Below are positions 7,968-16,427 of a stretch of 64,000 bases of DNA, in pieces (the first letter of the stretch is position 1; each line of letters opens with the position of its first letter). The DNA lies in the NCBI GenBank assembly GCA_947483075.1, contig CANKLE010000007.1, positions 62,001 through 126,000 on the forward strand, in the 5' to 3' direction. The translations under genes and the position numbers were made by a program. This DNA comes from Flavobacteriaceae bacterium (GTDB lineage Bacteria > Bacteroidota > Bacteroidia > Flavobacteriales > Flavobacteriaceae). The notes beneath the pieces were generated by a model. The model saw only the letters and a list, made by a program, of their open reading frames with translations. It did no database searches and was not told the DNA's origin.

Positions 7968-10215
7968 TTCCAAAACACCGCGCTGTTATTTTGGTTTTAC
8001 ACGCCACTGCCTTTTGGTTTTGGTTGTGCTGTTGTGGGCCAATTCGAGTGCAATTGCACAAGACAGCTTAACGCCCAAACGCCCAAAAATTGGTTTGGTG
8101 TTGAGTGGTGGAGGTGCCAAAGGCTTTGCGCATATAGGCGTGCTAAAAGTATTAGAGAAAGAAGGCATTCCCATCGATTACATTGGCGGAACAAGTATGG
8201 GTGCAGTAGTTGGGGCTTTGTATGCTTCGGGCTATTCGGCGACTCAAATTGATTCTATCTTTAAATCTACCGATTTTGACGCCTTGCTCAGCGATTATAT
8301 TCCGCGGAATTCCAAGAGTTTTTTCGAAAAACACAACGACGAGCTGTACGCGATTTCGCTGCCGTTTAAAAACCTGCACATCGGAATTCCTTCGGGCTTA
8401 TCAAAAGGAATTTACAACTACAATCTCCTCAATAAACTGTTTTACCACGCGCTAGAAGTACGCGATTTTACAAAATTGCCGATCCCCTTTTATTGTTTGT
8501 CGAGCAATATCGAAACCGGAAAAGAAGTGGTTTTAGACGCTGGCTATTTGCCTGAGGTTCTCTTGGCCAGTGGAGCTTTCCCCAGTTTATTTGCTCCGGT
8601 TGAAATTGACGGGAATTTATTGGTTGATGGCGGCGCAACCAACAACTTTCCGGTAGAAGAAATGAAAAAAAGAGGGGTGGATATAGTAATTGGGGTGGAT
8701 GTACAAGACGAAGGAAAAGACCGATCAGACTTGAAGGATGCGGCCAAAATATTGGTTCAGATTTCGAATTTTCAGATGATGGAAAAAATGAACGACAAAC
8801 TGAAACTGATTGACATTTACATCAAGCCCGACGTGAAAAAATATGGCGTGATGTCCTTTGAACGAGGGAATGAGATTGAAGGCAAAGGAGAAGAGGCGGC
8901 ATTGGCGGCATTAGATAAGCTTCAAGTCTTGAAAACAGGAACAGCTATTCGAAACCCGCTACAAATTCACCCGATTGACAGTTTGCACGTGGGGAATATT
9001 TTGCTAAGCAGCCCCTTAAAAAACTACACCCGAGCCTATGTGATGGGGAAAGTAAGGCTTAAACAAAATACGGTAGTTTCTTTTGCCGATTTTACAACAG
9101 GTATTAATAAAATTGCGGCCACTCAAAACTTTGGGAGTGTTTTTTATCAATTGGATAAAAAAGACGGAAGCACAGATTTGCAATTGGATTTACTAGAAAA
9201 CCCAAGCAATGCGTATGTTAAATTTGGTTTGCATTATGACGGGTTATTCAAAAGTGGCCTCTTGACCAACTATACCAAGAAAAAATCGGTGTTTAAAAAC
9301 GACATATTCTCGCTAGATTTAATCCTAGGCGACAACTTTCGCTACAATTTGGACTATTATATTGACAATGGATTTTACTGGAGTTTTGGGCTCAAATCCA
9401 AGTTCAATCAGTTTAACCGAAATGTAAAAACCGATTTTGAAAATGGCGAGCTCCTGCAAATTTTAGGCATTAACAACATCAACATCGATTATGCCGATGT
9501 GACCAACCAAGCCTACGTGCAAACTTTGTTTGTGCAGCGATTTTTATTGGGTGCTGGAGTTGAATTTAAACACCTAAAAATCACTTCGACCACCATAGAA
9601 AACACCAAGCCTGTGTTTGAAAACAGCAATTTCACCAGTGTTTTTGGCTACATCAAATACGATTCGTTTGACAATAAGTACTTTCCAAAAAAAGGCTGGA
9701 GTTACTCGGGAGATTGTCAATCTTACTTATTTTCTTCCAATTTCAACAATGATTTTTCCCGATTTTCTATTGCAAAATCAGAGTTGGCGGTGGCTTTTCC
9801 TGTAGTTAGAAACCTAACAGCAATATTGCGTTCTGAGGCGGGCTTTTCTTTTGGAGGCATGAGCAGCAACTACTTTGATTTTATTTTGGGCGGCTATGGG
9901 GCCAACAATACGCATAATTTTAAACCGTTTTACGGCTACGATTTTTTAAGTATTTCGGGCAACAGTTACTTTAAATCTGAATTGAATCTGGATGTAAAGT
10001 TCTTGAAAAAACACCACCTGAATGCTGCAGGGAATTTTGCCAATGTGGGGGATTATCTGTTTAATAATACCCGCTGGCTTTCTAAAGTAGCCTATTCGGG
10101 CTATGCGTTGGGCTATGGTATGGAAACCCTTATTGGGCCCGTTGAGCTAAAATATACTTGGTCGCCCGAACTTTCTAAAGGATTTACTTGGGTGAGCGTG
10201 GGCTTCACTTTTTAA
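7960..10215 (+). CDS. patatin-like phospholipase with C-terminal outer-membrane barrel
   Basis: A predicted outer-membrane or surface lipid acyl hydrolase of 751 residues. A signal peptide (cleavage near ANSSAIAQ, residue ~34) precedes a patatin domain with the oxyanion motif GGGAKG (50-55), nucleophile Ser79 in GTSMG and the DGG dyad around residue 224 (LVDGGATNNFP). After about residue 340 there is a POTRA-like linker and a BamA-type beta-rich barrel ending in an aromatic residue (WVSVGFTF), as expected for outer-membrane insertion. This resembles the PlpD-type type V secretion architecture. The gene overlaps uvrC by 8 bp. The lipid substrate is unknown. Confidence 0.9.
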   Translation: MNNSKTPRCYFGFTRHCLLVLVVLLWANSSAIAQDSLTPKRPKIGLVLSGGGAKGFAHIGVLKVLEKEGIPIDYIGGTSMGAVVGALYASGYSATQIDSIFKSTDFDALLSDYIPRNSKSFFEKHNDELYAISLPFKNLHIGIPSGLSKGIYNYNLLNKLFYHALEVRDFTKLPIPFYCLSSNIETGKEVVLDAGYLPEVLLASGAFPSLFAPVEIDGNLLVDGGATNNFPVEEMKKRGVDIVIGVDVQDEGKDRSDLKDAAKILVQISNFQMMEKMNDKLKLIDIYIKPDVKKYGVMSFERGNEIEGKGEEAALAALDKLQVLKTGTAIRNPLQIHPIDSLHVGNILLSSPLKNYTRAYVMGKVRLKQNTVVSFADFTTGINKIAATQNFGSVFYQLDKKDGSTDLQLDLLENPSNAYVKFGLHYDGLFKSGLLTNYTKKKSVFKNDIFSLDLILGDNFRYNLDYYIDNGFYWSFGLKSKFNQFNRNVKTDFENGELLQILGINNINIDYADVTNQAYVQTLFVQRFLLGAGVEFKHLKITSTTIENTKPVFENSNFTSVFGYIKYDSFDNKYFPKKGWSYSGDCQSYLFSSNFNNDFSRFSIAKSELAVAFPVVRNLTAILRSEAGFSFGGMSSNYFDFILGGYGANNTHNFKPFYGYDFLSISGNSYFKSELNLDVKFLKKHHLNAAGNFANVGDYLFNNTRWLSKVAYSGYALGYGMETLIGPVELKYTWSPELSKGFTWVSVGFTF

Positions 10216-10250
10216 GAATAAGCAACTACTCAATTCTTTAGAAAAAAAAC

Positions 10251-10258
10251 TATATTTG
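10251..10258 (+). promoter_or_regulatory. candidate -7 box (TATATTTG) for the permease gene
   Basis: Matches TAnnTTTG, 29 bp before the ATG at 10288. The -33 element is not clear. Confidence 0.45.
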
Positions 10259-10287
10259 AAACAATAAAAACTAAAAACGAAGTACCT

Positions 10288-11793
10288 ATGTCTATTTGGA
10301 AGAAAAAACCATTAGCCCTTTTGATGAGCGAAGCCGCAGATTCTGAAAAAGGATTAAAACGCAGTTTAACCGCCTGGTCCTTAATTGCATTGGGTATTGG
10401 AGCAATTATTGGCGCTGGATTGTTTGTGAGAACAGCCACAGCCGCCGCTCAAAATGCCGGGCCTTCTGTAACCATTGCCTTTATTGTTGCGGCCATTGGT
10501 TGTGCTTTGGCCGGTTTATGTTATGCCGAATTGTCGTCTTCTATTCCTATTTCGGGAAGTGCGTATACCTATACCTATGCCACCATGGGCGAGTTGTTGG
10601 CCTGGATTATTGGCTGGGATTTAATCTTAGAATATGCAGTTGGTGCCGCAACGGTAGGGATTGCTTGGAGCGAATACCTCAATAACTTGCTGGTCAACGT
10701 GCTGCATACGAGTCCCATTCCGTATGCCTTATCGCACTCCCCTTTTCAGCACATGACCGATCCTGTTACAGGCGTGGTTTCGACCGGAATGATCAATTTG
10801 CCTGCTTTCTTTATTGTGGCAATCATCAGTTTATTGTTGATAAAAGGAACGCAAGAATCTGCTTTTGTGAATGGATTTATTGTGGTGATCAAAGTGGCCA
10901 TTGTAATTTTAATTATTGTTTTTGGCTGGTCGTATATTAATCCGACAAATCATAGCCCTTATATTCCTGAGCCCTCCATTTTTACTGACGACCAAGGTGT
11001 TGATCACAGTTTTGGGGGAATCATGGGGATTTTGGGTGCTGCTGGAACTGTGTTTTTTGCCTTCATCGGATTTGATGCGGTGAGTACCGCAGCCCAAGAA
11101 ACCAAAAACCCCAAACGCGATATGCCTATTGGAATTTTAGGTTCGCTGGCAATTTGTACGATCTTGTATATCCTTTTTGCGCACGTATTAACCGGCATTG
11201 AATCGGTAGAGTTTTTTAGAACCAGCGGTAAAGAAGCTTCTGTGGCCAATGCAATTACGGCCTCTATGGGTGGATCCTACCAATGGTTGGCCCAATTTGT
11301 AACCGTGGCCATTTTGTTTGGATTTACCTCTGTAATTTTAGTGATGTTGTTGGGCCAATCGCGGGTGTTTTATTCTATGGGGAAAGATGGTTTATTGCCA
11401 AAAGCCTTTGGAGATGTGCACCCAAAATACAAAACTCCCTATAAAGCCAACTTGGCAATCTTGGTAATTGTGGGCTTGTTTGCCGCGTTTATTCCCGGCG
11501 ATATTGTGGGGGATATGACCAGTATTGGAACCCTATTTGCCTTTATTTTAGTATGTATTTCCGTAGTGGTATTGCGCAAACGCGAACCCGATATGAAACG
11601 CGAATTCAAAGCGCCTCTTTCGGATCCTAAATTTCCGCTAGTTCCGGTTTTGGGCGTAGTGGTTTGTTTGGCCATGATCTACGGATTGGGCTGGACCAAT
11701 TGGTTGCGATTAATCGGTTGGTTGGCAATTGGGTTGGTGATCTACTTTTTTTACGGACGAAAAAACAGCAAACTAAACAACCCGGACAAATAA
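10288..11793 (+). CDS. APC-superfamily amino acid permease
   Basis: Inner-membrane amino-acid transporter of 501 residues, of the cationic amino-acid transporter (CAT/YfnA-like) type. The family N-terminal motif GIGAIIGAGLFVRTATAAAQNAG is at ~36-58, where the unwound TM1 binds the substrate backbone. About 12-14 hydrophobic segments follow, with the conserved FFAFIGFDAVSTAAQETKNP stretch in the middle. The substrate is not decided by sequence; the closeness of tyrosine catabolic genes downstream is suggestive only. It is followed by a strong terminator, so it is probably monocistronic. Confidence 0.9.
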   Translation: MSIWKKKPLALLMSEAADSEKGLKRSLTAWSLIALGIGAIIGAGLFVRTATAAAQNAGPSVTIAFIVAAIGCALAGLCYAELSSSIPISGSAYTYTYATMGELLAWIIGWDLILEYAVGAATVGIAWSEYLNNLLVNVLHTSPIPYALSHSPFQHMTDPVTGVVSTGMINLPAFFIVAIISLLLIKGTQESAFVNGFIVVIKVAIVILIIVFGWSYINPTNHSPYIPEPSIFTDDQGVDHSFGGIMGILGAAGTVFFAFIGFDAVSTAAQETKNPKRDMPIGILGSLAICTILYILFAHVLTGIESVEFFRTSGKEASVANAITASMGGSYQWLAQFVTVAILFGFTSVILVMLLGQSRVFYSMGKDGLLPKAFGDVHPKYKTPYKANLAILVIVGLFAAFIPGDIVGDMTSIGTLFAFILVCISVVVLRKREPDMKREFKAPLSDPKFPLVPVLGVVVCLAMIYGLGWTNWLRLIGWLAIGLVIYFFYGRKNSKLNNPDK

Positions 11794-11801
11794 CATAAAC
11801 G

Positions 11802-11836
11802 AAGCCAAAAGAAAGGAGAATTTCTTTTGGCTTTTT
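11802..11836 (+). terminator. rho-independent terminator after the permease
   Basis: A perfect 13-bp stem (11802-11814 with 11821-11833, AAGCCAAAAGAAA) and a GGAGAA loop, followed by T residues. It lies 8 bp after the permease stop. Confidence 0.88.
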
Positions 11837-11855
11837 GTATACTACAATTCCTGTC

Positions 11856-11918
11856 ATGAAAAATTGGATTGGACTTTTAGCGCACCTGCAATTCCTCATC
11901 AAGCGAAATCCTGAATGA
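11856..11918 (+). CDS. possible 20-residue small ORF
   Basis: An ATG-initiated ORF encoding MKNWIGLLAHLQFLIKRNPE in the 236-bp gap between the permease terminator and hmgA. It is hydrophobic in the centre with a basic end. It could be a small membrane peptide, the remnant of a decayed membrane-protein gene, or chance. I do not recognise it and see no TAnnTTTG box in front of it. The rest of the gap (to 12029) holds nothing I can identify. Confidence 0.2.
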   Translation: MKNWIGLLAHLQFLIKRNPE

Positions 11919-12029
11919 GGCACTACTCTTTTATGCGAATCAGAAACTTAGTTGATTTTCGAATTCAATTTGCTTCATTTTCACCCCTGCGTTAGCATAC
12001 TGCCGCAGTAAATTTCAAACTAAAAGATT

Positions 12030-13187
12030 ATGCCGTTATACCATAAATTAGGGTCAATTCCCGCCAAAAGACATACCGTTTTTAAAAAACCAACAGGCGA
12101 ATTCTATTACGAACAGCTTTTTGGTACCGAGGGCTTTACAGGTCATTCTTCGCTTTCCTACCATGTGCATCGTCCTACACAAATAAAAGAAATTCTAAAC
12201 TCCTATTCGGTTGAGCCCAAAATTGCCGTCGGCAAAAACATCAAATCCTTGTTGTTAAAAGGCTTTGAGTTAAAACCAGAAGCCGATTTTTTAGCGAGTC
12301 GAAAACCCCTGTTGGTCAATGGCGATTGCACCATCGGGTTGGCCGCACCACAGGAATCCCTTACGGCTTATTTTTATAAAAATGCCGATGCCGACGAACT
12401 GATTTTTATTCATAAAGGCAGCGGAAAATTGCGTACGATGCTCGGAAACATTGACTTTGAGCCTGGAGATTACTTAATTATTCCCCGCGGAATGATTTAC
12501 CAAATTCAATTTGACCAGAACGATAATCGCCTGTTTTATGTGGAGTCTTTTGCTCCGTTTTATACTCCTAAGCGCTATAAAAATGCCTCCGGTCAACATT
12601 TGGAACACGCTCCTTTTTGCGAACGCGACTTCAAATTGCCCACCGAATTAGAAACCCACGACGAAAAAGGAGACTTTCTGATTAAAATGAAAAAAGAAGG
12701 CATGATACATGAGGTGGTCTATGCTACGCATCCTTTTGACGTGATTGGATGGGACGGATACAATTTTCCCTACGGATTTAGCATCCACAATTTTGAACCG
12801 ATTACCGGCCGCGTGCACCAACCGCCTCCGGTGCACCAAACCTTTGAGACAAGCGGTTTTGTGGTTTGTTCGTTTGTGCCACGTTTGTATGACTACCATC
12901 CGCAATCAATCCCGGCGCCATACAACCACAGCAACATAGACAGTGACGAAGTCTTGTATTATGTAGATGGTGATTTCATGAGCCGCAACAACATCAAGCA
13001 AGGGTACATTACCTTGCACCCCAAGGGCATTCCGCACGGGCCAGCCATTGGCGCCATGGAACGCAGCATTGGTAAAACAGAAACCCAAGAATTGGCCGTA
13101 ATGGTAGATACGTTTAGACCCCTTATGGTTACTGCTGAGGCGATGGGAATTGACGACGGTGCTTACTATAAATCTTGGGCAGAATAA
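12030..13187 (+). CDS. hmgA: homogentisate 1,2-dioxygenase
   Basis: Non-haem Fe(II) ring-cleaving dioxygenase that converts homogentisate to maleylacetoacetate in tyrosine and phenylalanine breakdown. The protein is 385 residues, shorter than the ~440-residue human and Pseudomonas enzymes, as is usual in Bacteroidota. It has a cupin layout: an N-terminal barrel (FEPGDYLIIPRGMIYQI) and a C-terminal barrel with candidate metal ligands in HQPPPVHQTFE and LHPKGIPHGPA. The next gene encodes 4-hydroxyphenylpyruvate dioxygenase, the preceding enzyme of the pathway. The 58-bp gap between them has only a short AGGCC/GGCCT hairpin, so they probably form an operon. No fumarylacetoacetase is in the window. 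Confidence 0.93.
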   Translation: MPLYHKLGSIPAKRHTVFKKPTGEFYYEQLFGTEGFTGHSSLSYHVHRPTQIKEILNSYSVEPKIAVGKNIKSLLLKGFELKPEADFLASRKPLLVNGDCTIGLAAPQESLTAYFYKNADADELIFIHKGSGKLRTMLGNIDFEPGDYLIIPRGMIYQIQFDQNDNRLFYVESFAPFYTPKRYKNASGQHLEHAPFCERDFKLPTELETHDEKGDFLIKMKKEGMIHEVVYATHPFDVIGWDGYNFPYGFSIHNFEPITGRVHQPPPVHQTFETSGFVVCSFVPRLYDYHPQSIPAPYNHSNIDSDEVLYYVDGDFMSRNNIKQGYITLHPKGIPHGPAIGAMERSIGKTETQELAVMVDTFRPLMVTAEAMGIDDGAYYKSWAE

Positions 13188-13245
13188 TTTAATTTAATTT
13201 CATCTCGGATGCAGGCCTTGGGCCTCGTCCAACAAATAAAACACT

Positions 13246-14406
13246 ATGGCAAAAGAAGTCAATTCTGTAGAATACGGATTAGAAAAAATATTTGAAGGGG
13301 CGCAAGATTTCCTTCCCATCTTAGGAACCGATTATGTGGAGTTTTATGTGGGCAATGCCAAACAAGCGGCTCACTATTACAAAACAGCCTTTGGATTTCA
13401 GTCTATGGCCTACGCCGGATTGGAAACGGGCGTGCGCGACAGAACTTCGTATGTGTTGGCGCAAGACAAAATTAGATTGGTGCTCACCACGGCGTTAACC
13501 AGTGAGTCTGAAATAGGAGAGCACGTAAAAAAACATGGTGATGGGGTAAAAGTAATTGCCCTTTGGGTAGAAGATGCGCGCCAAGCGTTTATCGAAACTA
13601 CCAAACGAGGCGCAAAAGTATACCAAGAACCTACGGTAGAATCTGATGAATTTGGCGAAGTAATTCGCGCCGGAATATACACCTATGGCGAAACCGTACA
13701 CCTTTTTGTGGAACGTAAAAATTATTCCGGGACTTTTTTACCGGGTTATAAACCCTGGAAATCAGACTACAATCCAGAGCCATTGGGCTTGAAATTTATT
13801 GACCATATGGTGGGTAATGTGGGCTGGAACCAAATGAATACTTGGGTAAAATGGTACGAAGACGTGATGGGATTTGTGAATTTCCTCTCGTTTGACGACA
13901 AGCAAATTCACACCGAATATTCGGCTTTAATGAGTAAAGTAATGAGCAATGGCAATGGCCGCATTAAGTTCCCGATAAACGAACCGGCCAAAGGAAACAA
14001 ACGTTCACAAATTGAAGAGTACTTAGATTTTTATGAGAGCGCGGGCGTGCAACACATTGCGGTAGCTACAGATGATATTATTTCGACAGTAACCCAATTG
14101 CGCGCACGAGGCGTAGAGTTTTTATCGGCGCCGCCCAAAGCCTATTACGACGACATCCCAAATAGATTGGGCGCACACATGGATATGATGAAGGAAGATC
14201 TGACCGTTCTACAAAACTTAGCCATCATGATTGATGCCGACGAAGAAGGTTACTTACTACAAATATTCACCAAACCGGTAGAGGATCGACCTACCTTGTT
14301 TTATGAAATTATTCAGCGGATGGGAGCAAAAGGCTTTGGTGCCGGAAATTTTAAAGCCCTATTTGAATCGATTGAACGCGAACAAGAAAAAAGAGGAACC
14401 TTATAA
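13246..14406 (+). CDS. hppD: 4-hydroxyphenylpyruvate dioxygenase
   Basis: Fe(II) enzyme of the VOC superfamily that converts 4-hydroxyphenylpyruvate to homogentisate, the substrate of the preceding gene product. The 386-residue protein has two VOC modules. The catalytic C-terminal half carries the iron ligands His in FIDHMVGNV, His in GVQHIAVATDDI and Glu in RPTLFYEIIQRMG, with the family stretch GAKGFGAGNFKALFESIEREQ near the C-terminus that closes the active site. It is the second gene of the tyrosine catabolic pair. The following 290 bp hold no gene but do contain a candidate small RNA. Confidence 0.96.
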   Translation: MAKEVNSVEYGLEKIFEGAQDFLPILGTDYVEFYVGNAKQAAHYYKTAFGFQSMAYAGLETGVRDRTSYVLAQDKIRLVLTTALTSESEIGEHVKKHGDGVKVIALWVEDARQAFIETTKRGAKVYQEPTVESDEFGEVIRAGIYTYGETVHLFVERKNYSGTFLPGYKPWKSDYNPEPLGLKFIDHMVGNVGWNQMNTWVKWYEDVMGFVNFLSFDDKQIHTEYSALMSKVMSNGNGRIKFPINEPAKGNKRSQIEEYLDFYESAGVQHIAVATDDIISTVTQLRARGVEFLSAPPKAYYDDIPNRLGAHMDMMKEDLTVLQNLAIMIDADEEGYLLQIFTKPVEDRPTLFYEIIQRMGAKGFGAGNFKALFESIEREQEKRGTL

Positions 14407-14515
14407 AAGGTCATTTTTCTTAAAGATTTCGTAATATACAACGATATAGTAGTGATGTTATTGATAATAAAATGTTAAACTTACATTTCTACTAAAAATA
14501 ACTCAATAATGCTTG

Positions 14516-14523
14516 TACATTTG
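14516..14523 (+). promoter_or_regulatory. -7 box (TACATTTG) for the candidate small RNA
   Basis: A TAnnTTTG match, 175 bp from the next start codon but immediately before the structured segment at 14525-14645. The -33 element is poor. Confidence 0.4.
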
Positions 14524-14524
14524 T

Positions 14525-14645
14525 CCAATCAAAAACAACGGGAGTGGTTTCCCTGAATTTTTATAATAAATTTTTATAATTTATAATTTTTTGGTTGGTT
14601 AATAGCATAAAAACTCGGTCATAATTTGACTGAGTTTTTTTGTTT
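14525..14645 (+). ncRNA. candidate structured small RNA with own promoter box and terminator
   Basis: The 14407-14697 gap contains no ORF of note but does hold RNA-like structure. CCAATCAAAAA (14525-14535) pairs over 11 bp (one wobble) with TTTTTGGTTGG (14588-14598). Inside are a GGGA/TCCC hairpin and an AT-rich ATAAATT/AATTTAT hairpin. A rho-independent terminator follows at 14611-14640. A -7 box precedes the 5' end, and the downstream gene has its own promoter at 14625-14656. A closing stem around a largely open centre is reminiscent of 6S RNA, but I cannot assign a family. A leader or attenuator of the downstream gene is the main alternative. Confidence 0.45.
14611..14642 (+). terminator. 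rho-independent terminator before the DUF3108 gene
   Basis: An 11-bp stem (AAACTCGGTCA with TGACTGAGTTT, one G-T wobble, loop TAATT) followed by a T tract. Confidence 0.85.
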
Positions 14646-14656
14646 TAATACATTTG
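14625..14656 (+). promoter_or_regulatory. promoter of the DUF3108-kynA unit (TTTG-N20-TACATTTG)
   Basis: -33 TTTG at 14625-14628 and -7 TACATTTG at 14649-14656, with a 20-bp spacer, about 41 bp before the ATG at 14698. The -33 element lies in the loop and stem of the preceding terminator, so the two signals are superimposed. Confidence 0.6.
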
Positions 14657-14697
14657 AGAGCTTAATTGTTTTGGTATTCAAAATCTAGGCAAACACC

Positions 14698-15474
14698 ATG
14701 AAAAAAATAATCGTTTTCTTATTGGCGCTCTCCACATTCGGGTTTAGTTCTCAAAAGGAAAGAGCATTTGATATTGGAGAATGGTTTAAATTTCGCATTC
14801 ATTATGGCTTTATCAATGCCGGCTATGCAACTTTAGAAGTAAAAGAAGGGCTTCGCAACAATAAAAAAGTATACCATGCGATTGGCAGAGGCTATACCAC
14901 AGGCATGTCGCGCTTTATCTTTAAAGTTGAAGATGTGTACGAATCCTATTTTGACAAAGAAACCATGAAGCCTTATCAGTTTGTTCGAAAAATTGATGAA
15001 GGCGGATATACCAAAAACCAAGAAGGTTTTTTTGACCAAGGGTCGAACAGTGTATTGGTAAAAGACTACAAAAACAAAGCAGAAGCCAACTATAAAACGC
15101 CAGAAGAGATCCAAGACATTTTGTCGTCCTTTTATTACCTAAGAAATCACCCTGCAGTCGACAAACTAAAAGTGGGTGAATCGGTAGCGATTGACATGTT
15201 TTTTGATAACGAAACCACCAAATTCAAGTTAAAATACCTCGGCAAAGAAGATATAGAAACTAAATTTGGCACAATTCCCACCATGGTATTTCGTCCGCTT
15301 GTTCAATCCGGACGTATATTTAAGGAGGAAGAAAGCGTTACCATGTGGATTTCGGATGACGACAATAAGTTGCCCATTCGCATCAAAGCCAGTTTGTTGG
15401 TAGGCTCAATCAAAGCAGAACTCGAATCGTTTAAAGGATTAAAATATTCCTTTCGCGTAAAACAAAAACCCTAA
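14698..15474 (+). CDS. exported DUF3108-family protein
   Basis: A 258-residue protein with an N-terminal signal peptide (MKKIIVFLLALSTFGFSS) and no other membrane segment, so probably periplasmic. The body matches the DUF3108 pattern: GEWFKFRIHYGFINAGYATLEV near the start, a beta-rich middle (YQFVRKIDEGGYTK) and LPIRIKASLLVGSIKAELES at the end. Its function is unknown; the fold is thought to be a lipocalin-like or LolA-like beta structure (family inference). The TAA stop overlaps the kynA ATG by one base, so the two are translationally coupled. The pairing with a tryptophan dioxygenase gene has no obvious biochemical explanation. Confidence 0.85.
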   Translation: MKKIIVFLLALSTFGFSSQKERAFDIGEWFKFRIHYGFINAGYATLEVKEGLRNNKKVYHAIGRGYTTGMSRFIFKVEDVYESYFDKETMKPYQFVRKIDEGGYTKNQEGFFDQGSNSVLVKDYKNKAEANYKTPEEIQDILSSFYYLRNHPAVDKLKVGESVAIDMFFDNETTKFKLKYLGKEDIETKFGTIPTMVFRPLVQSGRIFKEEESVTMWISDDDNKLPIRIKASLLVGSIKAELESFKGLKYSFRVKQKP

Positions 15475-16406
15475 TGGAACATTCTCCGGAAACCAATTCG
15501 CTCTTAACGCGTTTACAGCAAAAATTTGAAACGATTGACCAAAAAACAAATACGCATCTTGAAGGATTGTTGTGGTCTAACCCAATTACCTATTGGGATT
15601 ATATTCAAACCGATGTGTTGCTGAATATTCAAAATCAACGCACAACCTTGCCCGATGAAATGGTATTTATTATGTACCACCAAGTGAATGAATTGTTGTT
15701 CAAAATGATTCTCTGGGAAATTGAACAAGTGGTTGAAGAACCTGCACCGACTACTGCTTTTTTTACCGAAAAAATGCAGCGAATCAGCCGCTATTTTGAC
15801 ATGCTCACCACCTCTTTTACCATCATGGGTGACGGCATGGAAGTGGATCAATACATGAAATTTAGAAACACCTTGACTCCAGCCAGCGGATTTCAGAGTG
15901 CCCAATACCGCTTAATTGAATTTGCTTCAACCGATTTAATTAACCTCATTGATTTTCGTTTCCGCGCCACCATAGATCGCAACACGCCCTTCGAACATGC
16001 TTACGAGCATTTGTATTGGCAAGCGGCAGGAAAAGATCACAAAACCGGAAAAAAATCCTATTTAATTTTGGCCTTTGAACGCAAATACAAAGCTGAATTT
16101 TTACGTGAAATGGAACGCTACAACACCACCAATTTGTGGCAAAAATTCAAGCAACTTCCGGAAGCCGATCAACAAAATCCCGATTTAATTGCGGCGATGA
16201 GGCATTACGATTTTACGGTAAATATTACTTGGGTGATGGGCCATTTGAATGCGGCTAAAAAATACATCGAAAGTGGCCAAGGGAATGGGGAGGCTACGGG
16301 CGGAAGCGATTGGAAAAAATACTTGCACCCCAAATACCAACGTCGTATATTTTTTCCCGAATTGTGGAGCGAGGAAGAATTAAAAAATTGGGGCGAAAAT
16401 TGCTAG
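15474..16406 (+). CDS. kynA: tryptophan 2,3-dioxygenase
   Basis: Haem dioxygenase that opens the indole ring of L-tryptophan to N-formylkynurenine, the first step of the kynurenine pathway. The 310-residue protein has the TDO core: the substrate-side His69 in FIMYHQVNELLFK, Arg131 in KFRNTLTPASGFQSAQYR, the probable axial haem ligand His257 in WVMGHLNAAKKY and the glycine-rich ATGGSDWKKYL loop. It is coupled to DUF3108 by a 1-bp overlap. The next pathway genes (formamidase, kynureninase, kynurenine monooxygenase) are not adjacent, but 3-hydroxyanthranilate dioxygenase is encoded at 34514-35044. Confidence 0.93.
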   Translation: MEHSPETNSLLTRLQQKFETIDQKTNTHLEGLLWSNPITYWDYIQTDVLLNIQNQRTTLPDEMVFIMYHQVNELLFKMILWEIEQVVEEPAPTTAFFTEKMQRISRYFDMLTTSFTIMGDGMEVDQYMKFRNTLTPASGFQSAQYRLIEFASTDLINLIDFRFRATIDRNTPFEHAYEHLYWQAAGKDHKTGKKSYLILAFERKYKAEFLREMERYNTTNLWQKFKQLPEADQQNPDLIAAMRHYDFTVNITWVMGHLNAAKKYIESGQGNGEATGGSDWKKYLHPKYQRRIFFPELWSEEELKNWGENC

Positions 16407-16427
16407 CCAAAGCATAAAAAATCGTAT

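Noticed and set aside
13213..13225. AGGCC/GGCCT hairpin between hmgA and hppD as a terminator
   Set aside because: The stem is only 5 bp with no T tract, and the genes are consecutive pathway steps, so cotranscription is more likely.
15513..15905. 130-codon minus-strand frame opposite kynA
   Set aside because: It is a shadow of the conserved dioxygenase gene.
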